In this document: positions 46,326 through 54,433 of the stretch, one piece after another | How positions within the stretch are numbered: position 1 is the stretch's first letter | How the letters are laid out: each line of letters starts with the position of its first letter | Assembly: GCA_028693235.1 (NCBI GenBank) | Contig: JAQUVW010000001.1 | Coordinates: 532,616-596,615, forward strand | Direction: 5' to 3' | Source of the DNA: Candidatus Gastranaerophilales bacterium | GTDB taxonomy: Bacteria; Cyanobacteriota; Vampirovibrionia; Gastranaerophilales; Gastranaerophilaceae | Length of the DNA stretch: 64,000 bases | The notes under the pieces: model-generated | Databases searched by the model: none | The model's input: the letters and a program-made list of their open reading frames with translations, nothing else | Told to the model about the DNA's origin: nothing | Position numbers and translations under genes: made by a program

Positions 46326-47253
46326 CCAGTATCATCAATAAAATTCCTCCAATTTGAGCTCCCGTTGTTAAATTTCTCATCAATTTATTGTTGTCATATA
46401 ACTGGGAGCTCTTTTTTGCGGTAGATGCTGCCGATATTCTATCTATACGAGTTGTGTTGTCATCGTTAGAAAAACTTCTTTTGAATATTTTATTTTCTAA
46501 TCTGTCTAATCTCGTGTTTTCGTTTTCTCTCGGATAAGATTGTTTGAGCATTAGTTGTTCTAATGCTGTAATTTCTTGTGATTGATAATTGTTTCTCGAT
46601 TTACTCGGAGAAGAATAATTATAGGAATTTGCAGTTCTTGTTGGATAAGATTCGGCGGTGTGGTCGCTTATTATTTCATCATCATCTGAATAAACGGGAT
46701 ATGTGTCTTCATCAAATACATTCGGAGTTGTTTTTATTACCGATAATCTTAATTTATTTACACGGTTGCTTAAATCGTCATTTCCATTTGTTGTTTTATA
46801 TACCTGTTTTTCCAGGCGTTCGACTCTTGCATAAACATTCTCTCCGTTATAATTTCTATTAAAGACAGTTTGTTCAATTTCATCTATAATAGGGTATTCT
46901 ACAGAAGGGTCTTCTTTTGCATATTTTTTTGACATAGGTACATTTGTAGGGGCTGCACCTCCTGTGCTTCCTGCCTCACCGGTAGTCGCCAATTCTGTTG
47001 AATCAATGATGCCTGCGTCAGATGATAGCTTTTTTATTCTGGCTTCATTGCTTCCTGTCTGCACTTTCCCATATAAAAAGTTTTCTAATCTTGTTAGCCT
47101 TGTTCCGTCATTCTCACCTTTGTATTCGTACCCGAAAACTTGGCTTTCTATGTTTGAAAGACTAACTTGCGAGCTGTTTGGAGCCGCGATTGCAAGGTTT
47201 TGTGGCATATTTACACAGCAAAAAATACTAAACAATATGAATAGTTTTTTCAT
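46312..47253 (-). CDS. Exported protein with three RLE-type repeats
   Basis: 313 residues. Signal peptide (cleavage near IAA-A at about 24). Three copies of a roughly 42-residue module at about 35-76, 125-168 and 230-273 share hydrophobic-E at the start, a YxGEN or YPRENE segment, R-L-x-RLE in the middle and a final R-[IV]-x-[KR]-[IL]: IESQVFGYEYKGEND, IEQTVFNRNYNGEN, LEQLMLKQSYPREN. Linkers are Ser/Thr/Asp-rich. A hydrophobic tail (299-313) could anchor it. Repeat function is unknown; a cell-wall or surface-structure role is inference. Confidence 0.75.
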   Translation of the reverse strand: MKKLFILFSIFCCVNMPQNLAIAAPNSSQVSLSNIESQVFGYEYKGENDGTRLTRLENFLYGKVQTGSNEARIKKLSSDAGIIDSTELATTGEAGSTGGAAPTNVPMSKKYAKEDPSVEYPIIDEIEQTVFNRNYNGENVYARVERLEKQVYKTTNGNDDLSNRVNKLRLSVIKTTPNVFDEDTYPVYSDDDEIISDHTAESYPTRTANSYNYSSPSKSRNNYQSQEITALEQLMLKQSYPRENENTRLDRLENKIFKRSFSNDDNTTRIDRISAASTAKKSSQLYDNNKLMRNLTTGAQIGGILLMILAMIL

Positions 47254-47276
47254 ATTAAATATCTCAAATTATATAT

Positions 47277-47849
47277 CTACACAGTAAATATATAACCGAG
47301 TTTAGTGATGAAACCTATTGTCCAAAAAATGCTGTATAACATAACGACGGTGGGTAAAAATATAAGCATAACTGCTCGTGTAAATTTTAAATTATAAGTG
47401 ATTTCAAGCGATTTTGCGTATAGAAACATTGTCCAAAAGTATATTATTAGCTCCAATATCACTCCTAAAAAATAGCCTATGTCTGATGAGCGTTTCAAAA
47501 GTTCCAACGGTGCCAAAAAAATCCATGGTAACACAGCGTAAGAAGAAAGGTATAAAAGCTTTTTTAAATTGCCTGATTTGTCAAATATTTTGGCTATGTA
47601 TTCAAAAAAGACGCCCAACATTAGCCAGCCGATTAAGACGCTTATCAGATAGAAAAATAATGTTACTATATACATAAAAGCAACGAGTATGTGTTGTGAC
47701 CATATATATTTTAATGAATATAGAAATATGTTCACCCAAATAATTGTAAATGCTGCTTGTGACGAACTCATATTTATTTTATTTAGTTCTTCAAAGGCTT
47801 TATTCGGCTCACAAAGCACGCAATATATGTTTTTAAAATATTCTTCCAT
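47277..47849 (-). CDS. Yip1 family membrane protein
   Basis: 190 residues with about five hydrophobic segments after an N-terminal CEPNKAFEEL segment, which is typical of bacterial Yip1-domain proteins (an opening P-x-x-x-F helix followed by a five-TM bundle with conserved LGWLMLGVFFEYIAK-like and SYAVLPWIFLAPLELL blocks). Eukaryotic Yip1 works in vesicle trafficking; the bacterial role is unknown. It begins five bases after sppA's end, so the two are cotranslated. Confidence 0.75.
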   Translation of the reverse strand: MEEYFKNIYCVLCEPNKAFEELNKINMSSSQAAFTIIWVNIFLYSLKYIWSQHILVAFMYIVTLFFYLISVLIGWLMLGVFFEYIAKIFDKSGNLKKLLYLSSYAVLPWIFLAPLELLKRSSDIGYFLGVILELIIYFWTMFLYAKSLEITYNLKFTRAVMLIFLPTVVMLYSIFWTIGFITKLGYIFTV

Positions 47850-47853
47850 TCTC

Positions 47854-48870
47854 TTACTCCCAAAGATAAAGAGGTCTTTTACTTAATTTGATGCTTGTCG
47901 GGATAAATGATTCAATGTAATCTTTAGGGGTAAAGATGCTTTCTGTTGTACCTAAAATTGCTTCGGCAAAAGTTGATGTTTTTGTATAGGGTACTAATAT
48001 AACATCTTTTCCTGTTCCGAATTTTTCAGAAGCCATAGTCCCTATGGCATTTTGTGCGTCTGTTAGGTCACCCAAAGAGTCAATAAATCCCAATTTGTAT
48101 GCTTGTCTGCCTGTAAAAATACGTCCGTCAGCATATTTTCTTAAAGTTTTGTCGGCCAAATTTTGTTTGTGAGCAGTATATTTATCGTTTCTTGTGACTC
48201 TGCCTTTTTCTATAGCTGAAATGAATTGAGAATAAGAATCGTCAACAATTCCTTCCAAAAGTTTTCTATCTTCAGAGGACATTGCTCTATAAGGAGAGCC
48301 TATGTCTTTATATTTTCCGCTTTTTATTACGTTCGGCGTAATTGCAAGTTTTTCGGTCAAGAGTTGGTGGTAATTCATTGTTGAGAATATTACGCCGATA
48401 CTACCTGTTAAAGTCCCGTCCATTGCAAAAATTCTATCGGCAGCACTGGCTATGTAGTATCCTCCGCTTGCCGCAACATCTTCCATCACCACTACAACTG
48501 GTTTTGTTTTTTTAATTCTTAAAACCTCGTTATAAATACATTGAGACATTCCTACAGTGCCCCCAGGTGTATTCATCTTTATTATGATGCCTCTTATTTC
48601 ATTGTCTTTACCTGCCATTTTTAAAGATTTTAATGTAGATTGAGCAGTGAATTCATTGGAAAAAGCATTTGTTTTAGAATTTGAATCAATTACACCGTTG
48701 AGCGAAACCAAAGCGATTTTATTGGTACTTTTTTTGAAGGCGTTGCTCATTTTACCTTTAGGCGAATCATTTGTGTATTTTTCGCCGTTCGTGTTTTTGG
48801 TCACTAGTCCTACAATAAGGCATAATGTGCATAATGAAATTATTATTATAGCAAATACGTTTTTTTTCAT
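47854..48870 (-). CDS. sppA: Signal peptide peptidase SppA, 36-kDa type
   Basis: 338 residues from ATG 48870 (AGGATT six bases upstream); a longer frame start inside the upstream gene is less likely. One N-terminal membrane segment, then the ClpP-like serine protease domain: IRGIIIKMNTPGGTV, the nucleophile Ser135 in DVAASGGYYIASAADRI, GSIGVIF and the general-base lysine region SGKYKDIGSPYR near 184-193. It cuts leftover signal peptides in the membrane. This is the short, single-domain form as in Bacillus and cyanobacteria rather than the double-length E. coli form. Between phosphohexomutase and Yip1 genes. Confidence 0.93.
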   Translation of the reverse strand: MKKNVFAIIIISLCTLCLIVGLVTKNTNGEKYTNDSPKGKMSNAFKKSTNKIALVSLNGVIDSNSKTNAFSNEFTAQSTLKSLKMAGKDNEIRGIIIKMNTPGGTVGMSQCIYNEVLRIKKTKPVVVVMEDVAASGGYYIASAADRIFAMDGTLTGSIGVIFSTMNYHQLLTEKLAITPNVIKSGKYKDIGSPYRAMSSEDRKLLEGIVDDSYSQFISAIEKGRVTRNDKYTAHKQNLADKTLRKYADGRIFTGRQAYKLGFIDSLGDLTDAQNAIGTMASEKFGTGKDVILVPYTKTSTFAEAILGTTESIFTPKDYIESFIPTSIKLSKRPLYLWE

Positions 48871-48878
48871 TTTAAATC

Positions 48879-50354
48879 CTATTGACAATCTTTTATACAT
48901 TTTTCAAGCATTGAAATCATTGCTTTTTTATATTGTTCTGCTTGTTTTTTATTCTTAGCCTCAAATCTTAATGTAAAAACAGGCTCTGTGTTGCTTTGCC
49001 TGATTAGTGCAAAGCCGTCTGCAAAGACTATCCTAAGCCCGTCTAATGTGATTATATCTTTTATAGGAGCACCAAAGACGTCTTTATTGTCTTCGATTTT
49101 TTTTGTCAAAAGTTTCAATACTGTTGCTTTAAGCTCGTTTTGGCATGGGTAACGGACTTCTGTTGATGTAAATACTTTTGTGAAAGGTTCAAGTAAGTCT
49201 TCAAGTTTAAAGTCAGGGTTTTGCATTTTATTTTTTGCAACTATTTCAATTATTCTGGAACCGCCGTAAATAGCATCGTCAAAACCATAATATCTGTCTT
49301 TGAAGAACATGTGTCCGCTCATTTCGCCGGCTAAAATTGCTTTAGTTTCTTTCATTTTGTCTTTGATATATCCGTGTCCGGTCTTGCACATGATTGCATT
49401 TGCACCATTATTGTTAATTGTATCGTATAAGACTTGAGAGCATTTTACCTCCGACACTATGGCAGGTTTTTCGCCACGTTTGACTAAATCCTTAATTACG
49501 TCAAGAGCATAAATCAATAGCAGTTTATCACCTGTAAGATAATTTCCTTTTGAGTCAATAACCCCTACTCTATCTGAATCTCCGTCAAATGCAATGCCTA
49601 AATCAGCATTCGTTTCAACAACTTTTGCTTTTATTGCTTCTAAGGTTTTTTCATCGCTTGGGTTTGGGTGGTGATTTGGAAAATTTCCATCAGGTTCCGA
49701 AAACAGCTCTATAACCTCGCAACCGTATTCATTATATAGTTTAGGAGCAACCAGTCCTCCAGTTGCATTAGCACTGTCTACAACAACTTTTATGCCTTTG
49801 CCTATTTCTGGAAATTGTTTTGTCATAGAGTCAATATATTCAGGGATTATATCGAATTTTCTTGTAAGACCGAACCTCGGAGCCGTTTCATCTGTTGATA
49901 TTTGGTCAATAGTAAGTTCTTTTATTTCTTTTATACCGTTTTCTGTAATTGAAGCCTTGTTGTAAGTCATTTTTAATCCGTTATATTCTTTAGGATTATG
50001 GCTTGCCGTGACAATCAATGACCCCATAATTTTTTGTTTATTGGTAATGGTCGACGGAATGCCTGCAAACTCTGAATAATATCCCATCGGTGTTGGTGCA
50101 AGCCCCATGTCAACTACGTTTGCTCCCATGTGGGTGACACCTTTTATCAATGCTTTGGAGAGTGAAGGTGAGTGCAATCTTGCATCTCTTACAGTTGAAA
50201 CCCATATATCTTTAGCTTTTTGTCCTGATTGTTTTACTAAATATTTAATGTAAGCTTTACCTACATAATAAAAAAGTTCTTCGGTTACGTCTTCTTCGTA
50301 TATGCCTCGAATATCATTTTTGCCGAATGCTGTAAATTTATGAGTGACAGCCAT
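48879..50354 (-). CDS. Phosphoglucomutase/phosphomannomutase
   Basis: 491 residues. Alpha-D-phosphohexomutase: FGKNDIRGIYEEDV start, phosphoserine loop LIVTASHNPKEYNGLKM, magnesium loop LGIAFDGDSDRVGV, sugar loop GEMSGHMFF and phosphate loop RQSNTEPVFTLRFE. It interconverts hexose 1- and 6-phosphates for wall and lipopolysaccharide sugars; preference for glucose or mannose cannot be decided from sequence. ATG at 50354 follows AGGGAGA. First gene of a minus-strand operon with sppA, Yip1 and the repeat protein. Confidence 0.92.
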   Translation of the reverse strand: MAVTHKFTAFGKNDIRGIYEEDVTEELFYYVGKAYIKYLVKQSGQKAKDIWVSTVRDARLHSPSLSKALIKGVTHMGANVVDMGLAPTPMGYYSEFAGIPSTITNKQKIMGSLIVTASHNPKEYNGLKMTYNKASITENGIKEIKELTIDQISTDETAPRFGLTRKFDIIPEYIDSMTKQFPEIGKGIKVVVDSANATGGLVAPKLYNEYGCEVIELFSEPDGNFPNHHPNPSDEKTLEAIKAKVVETNADLGIAFDGDSDRVGVIDSKGNYLTGDKLLLIYALDVIKDLVKRGEKPAIVSEVKCSQVLYDTINNNGANAIMCKTGHGYIKDKMKETKAILAGEMSGHMFFKDRYYGFDDAIYGGSRIIEIVAKNKMQNPDFKLEDLLEPFTKVFTSTEVRYPCQNELKATVLKLLTKKIEDNKDVFGAPIKDIITLDGLRIVFADGFALIRQSNTEPVFTLRFEAKNKKQAEQYKKAMISMLEKCIKDCQ

Positions 50355-50440
50355 TAATTTCTCCCTTTGTAAATCCCTTGTCTTAACGTTTTAATAATAT
50401 TATACTCATTATAAGAAATAAATATAATAAAAGCAAAAAG

Positions 50441-51322
50441 ATGAAGAACAGTAACTTTCAGACAAACAAAAAAGATGATTCTATATTTGCATGTTGTTTT
50501 TTGGCACCATGCATTCTGGGCTCGCTTATTTTTATTATCATTCCTATTTTGGCTTCGTTTTCATTAAGTTTTGCTGATTGGAATCTTTTAGATATGCCAA
50601 AATTTGTCGGTTTCAAAAATTATTTTGAATTGTTCAGCAGTCAAAATTTTTGGCAAGTGTTCAACAATACTGTGATTTTTGCAATTGCTGTGACCATTCT
50701 TGGGACAATCGTTCCTTTGGTTTTAGCTTCTATACTGGCTAATAAAATCAGAGCTTCAGAATTTTTTAAAACAGCATATTTTTTACCATTTATAACCCCA
50801 ATGATAGTTATAGCAATGGTTTGGGAGTGGATATTCGACCCCAATATCGGGCTTTTAAATTTTATATTAAAAACACATATTTCTTGGCTTTATGAACCCG
50901 CTACGGCAATGGTTGCAATTGTTATCGTATCTGTTTGGAAATTGGTCGGCTACAATATGGTGATTTTTTTAGCAGGACTGAGTTCTATAAATAGCAATAT
51001 ATTAGAAGCTGCAAAAATGGATGGCTCTGGGAGTTGTTCCACATTTTTTAGAATAACATTGCCATTATTGAGTCCTACGATATTTTTTGTGCTAATAATC
51101 ACAACAATTTCATCTTTTCAAGTATTTGACTTGATTTATTTAATGACGCAAGGTGGTCCAAATAATGCTACGAATGTTTTGGTATTTTGGTTATATCAAA
51201 ATGCATTTGAATATTTTAATATAGGCAAAGCGTCTGCCATTGCCTATGTTTTGTTTATATTTATTTCTGTACTAACCGTAATTCAGTGGATTATTCGTAA
51301 AAAATGGGTTTATAACGAATAA
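50441..51322 (+). CDS. ABC sugar transporter permease (MalF/UgpA type), orphan
   Basis: 293 residues with six membrane segments and the EAA coupling motif EAAKMDGSGSCSTFFRITLPLLSPTIFF near residues 190-217, the ABC permease signature of carbohydrate (CUT1) importers. N-terminal APCILGSLIFIIIPILASF is also typical. No partner permease (MalG/UgpE type) or ATPase follows; the substrate-binding protein of the same family lies 12 kb away at 37658. ATG at 50441 follows only AAAAAG, so translation initiation is weak. Divergent from the phosphohexomutase gene. Confidence 0.86.
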   Translation: MKNSNFQTNKKDDSIFACCFLAPCILGSLIFIIIPILASFSLSFADWNLLDMPKFVGFKNYFELFSSQNFWQVFNNTVIFAIAVTILGTIVPLVLASILANKIRASEFFKTAYFLPFITPMIVIAMVWEWIFDPNIGLLNFILKTHISWLYEPATAMVAIVIVSVWKLVGYNMVIFLAGLSSINSNILEAAKMDGSGSCSTFFRITLPLLSPTIFFVLIITTISSFQVFDLIYLMTQGGPNNATNVLVFWLYQNAFEYFNIGKASAIAYVLFIFISVLTVIQWIIRKKWVYNE

Positions 51323-51401
51323 GTTAAAAATTAAAATGTTTATAATGTTATTAATGTTTGTAAAAAAAATATGCTGTGTAATGATTGTAGTCTTAAGCTT
51401 A

Positions 51402-51680
51402 TTAAGCTACTTCGTTTAATTTTTGACCGACTTGTTTGTCATCAAAAACGATATCTATGCCTTTTTTGATATTGTTTGCTGAATTTGTTATTTCAGGAGT
51501 AAACAATAATCTGTATGCTTTAGCGAATTTGTTTACTAGAGCTGTAACTGGGTCAGAAGCAAGAGCATCAGTTTTTTGAGCATTTTGTTGAGAAACTGAA
51601 TAGCCTTTTGCATATTCTGGGTATGGCAGTACAGATGACTTAAAAGTTGGTGTATAATTTTTAATAGTGTTTACTTTCAT
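51402..51680 (-). CDS. 92-residue unknown protein with FKSS motif
   Basis: MKVNTIKNYTPTFKSSVLP begins the protein; the rest is helical and Asn/Ala/Lys-rich, ending KQVGQKLNEVA. No signal peptide. The TFKSS segment at 12-16 resembles DFKSS in the protein at 1444-2217. ATG at 51680 has CGAGGAAAAGGA upstream. The 5' side carries two matching palindromes (51711-51733 and 51832-51856). Function unknown. Confidence 0.6.
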   Translation of the reverse strand: MKVNTIKNYTPTFKSSVLPYPEYAKGYSVSQQNAQKTDALASDPVTALVNKFAKAYRLLFTPEITNSANNIKKGIDIVFDDKQVGQKLNEVA

Positions 51681-51710
51681 TTTTCCTTTTCCTCGGAGTC
51701 TTGTTAAATC

Positions 51711-51733
51711 TAAAGTGTTTTAATTACACTTTA
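51711..51733. promoter_or_regulatory. Palindrome, AAGTG-N9-CACTT (copy 1)
   Basis: TAAAGTGT (51711-51718) and ACACTTTA (51726-51733) with a seven-base spacer; the core AAGTG and CACTT are nine bases apart. It sits in the 5' region of the minus-strand 92-residue protein gene and looks like an operator for a dimeric DNA-binding protein or a short RNA hairpin. Confidence 0.45.
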
Positions 51734-51831
51734 TTTATGCTTTTATTATTAATCACAATTAATTATTTGTCAACCCCTATGGGTATAAAAACTTTATAAA
51801 GCTGTAAAGAGTCTTAAACACTGGTTGTAGT

Positions 51832-51856
51832 ATTAAGTGTATTAAAAGCACTTAAT
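51832..51856. promoter_or_regulatory. Palindrome, AAGTG-N9-CACTT (copy 2)
   Basis: ATTAAGTG (51832-51839) and CACTTAAT (51849-51856); core AAGTG and CACTT again nine bases apart, as in copy 1. Confidence 0.45.
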
Positions 51857-51988
51857 GTGCTCCTTCTTATTATCCACATGTATATTTGAAAATATAACTA
51901 GGTGGCTAATTGCGGAAGGACTCAAAAAGTTGTTATATATAATTAAAATCTTTTTCATACTTCCAACTATTCTTAATTCCAGACAGCA

Positions 51989-52014
51989 AGGGCAATATAT
52001 GCCCTCTTTTTTTT
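51989..52014 (+). terminator. Plus-strand intrinsic terminator before pth
   Basis: AGGGCA (51989-51994) with TGCCCT (52000-52005), loop ATATA, then C and eight T residues (52007-52014). On the minus strand the flank is A-rich, so it does not terminate pth. Confidence 0.75.
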
Positions 52015-52023
52015 GTCTTTTTT

Positions 52024-52593
52024 TTAACCTTTACAGTTATATTTGCATTGTGCACTGTTTAAACCGTTTATTAAGTATTCTTCTGTGGCGTCCATAGCAC
52101 TATTTATCGCTTTTGTCAGTGGCTCAATTTGGTCTTTTGTAAATTTCCCCAGTACAAAATTTTCAGAGGGCATTCCTGTAGGTTGGGGGCCAATCCCTAT
52201 TTTTAATCTGTCAAATTTTTGAGTGCCGGTGTTTTGAATAATTGATTTAATCCCGTTATGTCCCCCATCAGAGCCCGTTGCTCTAAATCTCAAAGCCCCC
52301 GCCGGCATTGCAATATCGTCATATACGATAAAAATGTCTTCTGTATCTATTTTATAAAAATTTAATAAAGCTCTAACCGCTTCCCCTGACAAATTCATAT
52401 AAGTTTGCGGTTTAGCGAGCAAAATACTTTCGCCAAACTTTTCTGTCTTTGCGATTTCTGCTTTGAATTTTGATTCAAATTTAAACCCACAGTCCCATTT
52501 GTTGGCTAATTCGTTTATGTATATAAAACCTGTATTATGTCTTGTGTTTGTGTATTTATCCCCCGGATTTCCGAGTCCTACTATTAATTTCAT
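52024..52593 (-). CDS. pth: Peptidyl-tRNA hydrolase
   Basis: 189 residues, family length. Frees tRNA from peptidyl-tRNA that drops off ribosomes. LIVGLGNPGDKYTNTRHNTGF carries the catalytic His (in pieces: GLGNPG, then TRHNTGF), followed by LLAKPQTYMNLSGEAV, VYDDIAMPAGALRFR with the catalytic Asp, and GSDGGHNGIKSI. All active-site residues are present. ATG at 52593 follows AGGGAGTTA. Divergent from the HTH regulator gene. Confidence 0.95.
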   Translation of the reverse strand: MKLIVGLGNPGDKYTNTRHNTGFIYINELANKWDCGFKFESKFKAEIAKTEKFGESILLAKPQTYMNLSGEAVRALLNFYKIDTEDIFIVYDDIAMPAGALRFRATGSDGGHNGIKSIIQNTGTQKFDRLKIGIGPQPTGMPSENFVLGKFTKDQIEPLTKAINSAMDATEEYLINGLNSAQCKYNCKG

Positions 52594-52710
52594 ATTAACT
52601 CCCTAGTTTATGTGGCAAATAAACAATTAGTCTATCAAGACGACCTGTTTACCATTAACAAAATTTAAAAATAAAGTAATCATATAAATATTATTAGAGG
52701 GAGGAAACTT

Positions 52711-53295
52711 ATGTCAACCAAAAGTAAATCAATTGTAGAATTAAAAAGTAGCCAAAAGCTTTTTGATTTCTTGAAATCAACCCATCTTCACAAAAAAGAT
52801 TTTGCTCAAATGATAGGCGTAACTTTATCATATGTTTACAATCTTATTGATAATGCCATTCCGTTTTCAACAAGAAGTACAACGCTTGAGCGAATTTCAG
52901 TTGTTATGGACGTTGCACCGGAAGATTTTGTCGAATACAAAATTCCGCAAGAACCTATTGTTATTGATGATGCCGTTGAATTTTTAAGAGAAAAACAATC
53001 TGAACAAAAATTATCAACAGTACAATTTCTAAAGGCATTTCCCAGAAAAAAACGTGTTGAAATCGTTGATATTTTAAGAGGTGCAAGACCAATACCACTT
53101 GATTGGAAAGAACTTATGTTAATAGCTCAGGTTCTCGATATTTCAAAAGAGGAAATCTATCCATATTGGGAAACTCGTTTGAAGCAACTATTGCAGAATT
53201 CGGGGATAAATCTTACAGCCAATGTGGGGCTCGTGAACTCAATGTTTGATTGTGCTCGAGAATATGTTCATTCAAATAAAAGAAAAGCCCTTTAA
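52711..53295 (+). CDS. XRE-type helix-turn-helix protein
   Basis: 194 residues. Residues about 12-70 form an XRE helix-turn-helix, with FAQMIGVTLSYVYNLI as recognition segments. A second, weaker HTH-like segment lies at about 110-155 (KELMLIAQVLDISKEEIYPYW). It should bind DNA as a regulator; targets cannot be read. ATG at 52711 follows AGGGAGGAAA. It is possibly autoregulated; the gap upstream has a weak inverted repeat GTTTAT/ATAAAC (52606-52624) but not the AAGTG palindrome. Its 3' end overlaps a hairpin terminator. Confidence 0.75.
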   Translation: MSTKSKSIVELKSSQKLFDFLKSTHLHKKDFAQMIGVTLSYVYNLIDNAIPFSTRSTTLERISVVMDVAPEDFVEYKIPQEPIVIDDAVEFLREKQSEQKLSTVQFLKAFPRKKRVEIVDILRGARPIPLDWKELMLIAQVLDISKEEIYPYWETRLKQLLQNSGINLTANVGLVNSMFDCAREYVHSNKRKAL

Positions 53296-53310
53296 CGGGC
53301 TTCTCTTTTG
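53282..53310 (+). terminator. Terminator overlapping the regulator's stop codon
   Basis: AAGCCC (53285-53290) with GGGCTT (53297-53302), extended by two further pairs past a mismatch, loop TTTAAC containing the stop TAA, then TCTTTTG. Confidence 0.65.
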
Positions 53311-53324
53311 CTTAAAATCAATCT

Positions 53325-54185
53325 TTATATCCTTATCTTCTTTATCTCAACTTTTACCTCAGTCGGAGTTTTGAATATTTTTTTTTCGTATGTTACTTTT
53401 ACTATTTCGTAAATGTTAGGTTCACTTAATAATGATGGGACTGAAATGTGATAAATACCATTTTTGTCAATTGTGACTTTTTCATCGTGGTAATGCCCTG
53501 ATGAAATTAGTGCTATATTTTTGTGTTTAATCAGCAAATCAAAATATGGGTCAGCTTCTAATGTTCTGTGTGAAAAATTTTCATAAGGCGGAATTAGAGG
53601 AAAATGTTGGAATATGAGTGCAACTTTATCTTGATTTTCAGTCAATACATTGTCGAGCCATTTTATTGTTTCTTCGGTATAAGTGCCATGTGCACTTGGG
53701 GCAAACTGCATAGCCCCGTCAACAACTATAGCTATAGTGTTTTTGTCAGGGTAAAAATAATAACTCGGTTTATCGCTTTTTTGATACGGATTGTATAGCT
53801 GAACAGCTTTAATATATTGTTCTTTAGGGATTCCTGAAAGCTTGTAGGCATCGTGGTTCCCGAGTACAAAATAATGTGGTTTTTCAACATTTTGGGTTTC
53901 TTTCAAAAACCCCATCATGCTGTCGGTTCTTGATTTATCAATGTTGTCCCCTAAGAACATAACAAAGTCAATGTCTTTAGAATGTTTATTCAGTGAAGTT
54001 ATTGCAAATCCTAAATTCGCTTTACTTTTGCTCAAATCTCTTGAACTTGAAGTGATTCCGTCGGGCGAATAGTGGATATCAGTTAATTGAGCGAATGAAA
54101 CAGTATGCGATTTTGCTAAAGCAAGATTGCTAAGCATAAACATTATTAAACAAAATTGAGTAAACTTTTTTATAAATTTAAACAT
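53325..54185 (-). CDS. Exported calcineurin-like phosphoesterase
   Basis: 286 residues. Signal peptide ending ALA-K near residue 24. All five metallophosphoesterase motifs are visible: Asp36 and His38 in LTDIHYSPDG, FLGDNIDKS (Asp80), VLGNHDAYK (Asn110, His111), FQHFPLIPP, and SSGHYHDEKV. It is a periplasmic phosphatase or phosphodiesterase; the substrate is unknown (icc-type cAMP, polar head groups or nucleotide diphosphates are typical). Its ATG overlaps the upstream 80-residue gene by eight bases, implying coupled expression. Convergent with the HTH regulator. Confidence 0.88.
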   Translation of the reverse strand: MFKFIKKFTQFCLIMFMLSNLALAKSHTVSFAQLTDIHYSPDGITSSSRDLSKSKANLGFAITSLNKHSKDIDFVMFLGDNIDKSRTDSMMGFLKETQNVEKPHYFVLGNHDAYKLSGIPKEQYIKAVQLYNPYQKSDKPSYYFYPDKNTIAIVVDGAMQFAPSAHGTYTEETIKWLDNVLTENQDKVALIFQHFPLIPPYENFSHRTLEADPYFDLLIKHKNIALISSGHYHDEKVTIDKNGIYHISVPSLLSEPNIYEIVKVTYEKKIFKTPTEVKVEIKKIRI

Positions 54186-54420
54186 TTTCTAATCTTTTCC
54201 TTATATGAGCTTGAACTAATAAGGATTGTTCCAAGTCTTCTCTTGTGATGGTTTTCATTAAAATAAAAATTTCGCCGAGAGGCATTTTTTGAAATTTTTG
54301 TGCATCTAAAGCCATTGAAAGATTTTTTAGGTTAATCTTTCCTGCCTCAATTAAAATTTCACCTATCATTTGTTGTTCGGGAACATCGTCCCACTCGTAT
54401 AATCTGAATAAATTTTTCAT
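54178..54420 (-). CDS. Standalone MshEN-like (GspE N-terminal) mini-protein
   Basis: 80 residues. Two consecutive copies of the MshEN pattern are visible: IGEILIEAGKINLKNLSMALDAQ pieces (IGEILIEAG, then LSMALDAQ) and LGEIFILMKTITREDLEQSLLVQ (LGEIF, then LEQSLLVQ). MshEN repeats of type II secretion ATPases bind cyclic di-GMP; here the repeats are short and the spacing between them only six residues, so cyclic di-GMP binding is inference. It overlaps the phosphoesterase gene by eight bases. No ATPase domain follows. Confidence 0.7.
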   Translation of the reverse strand: MKNLFRLYEWDDVPEQQMIGEILIEAGKINLKNLSMALDAQKFQKMPLGEIFILMKTITREDLEQSLLVQAHIRKRLENV

Positions 54421-54433
54421 AAGAAAATTATAA

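Larger units (their letters stand above)
51800..52014 (+). ncRNA. Structured gene-free region, possible non-coding RNA
   Basis: The gap 51681-52023 (343 bases) holds no supported gene. On the plus strand it contains the second palindrome (51832-51856), a stem CCAC/GTGG (51874-51877 with 51902-51905) enclosing TATATT/AATATA arms (51881-51896), and ends at an intrinsic terminator (51989-52014) whose T run exists only on the plus strand. No plus-strand gene ends here. The transcript could be a small RNA, or the 3' end of the permease mRNA running antisense to the 92-residue gene. No known RNA family was recognised (checked by eye for tmRNA, SRP RNA and RNase P signatures). Promoter and 5' end are undefined. 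Confidence 0.25.

Noticed and set aside
48871-48900. Longer start for sppA inside the phosphohexomutase gene
   Set aside because: AGGATT fits ATG 48870, and the longer version puts charged residues before the signal anchor without support.
51800-52014. Identification of the gap RNA as tmRNA, SRP RNA or RNase P RNA
   Set aside because: The conserved tRNA-like end, GGAAGGAAGCAGCC-like or P4 motifs were not seen.
51855-52097. An 80-codon plus-strand frame across the gene-free gap and pth end
   Set aside because: It runs through the plus-strand terminator and into antisense of pth, has no ribosome site and poor codon usage; treated as noise.
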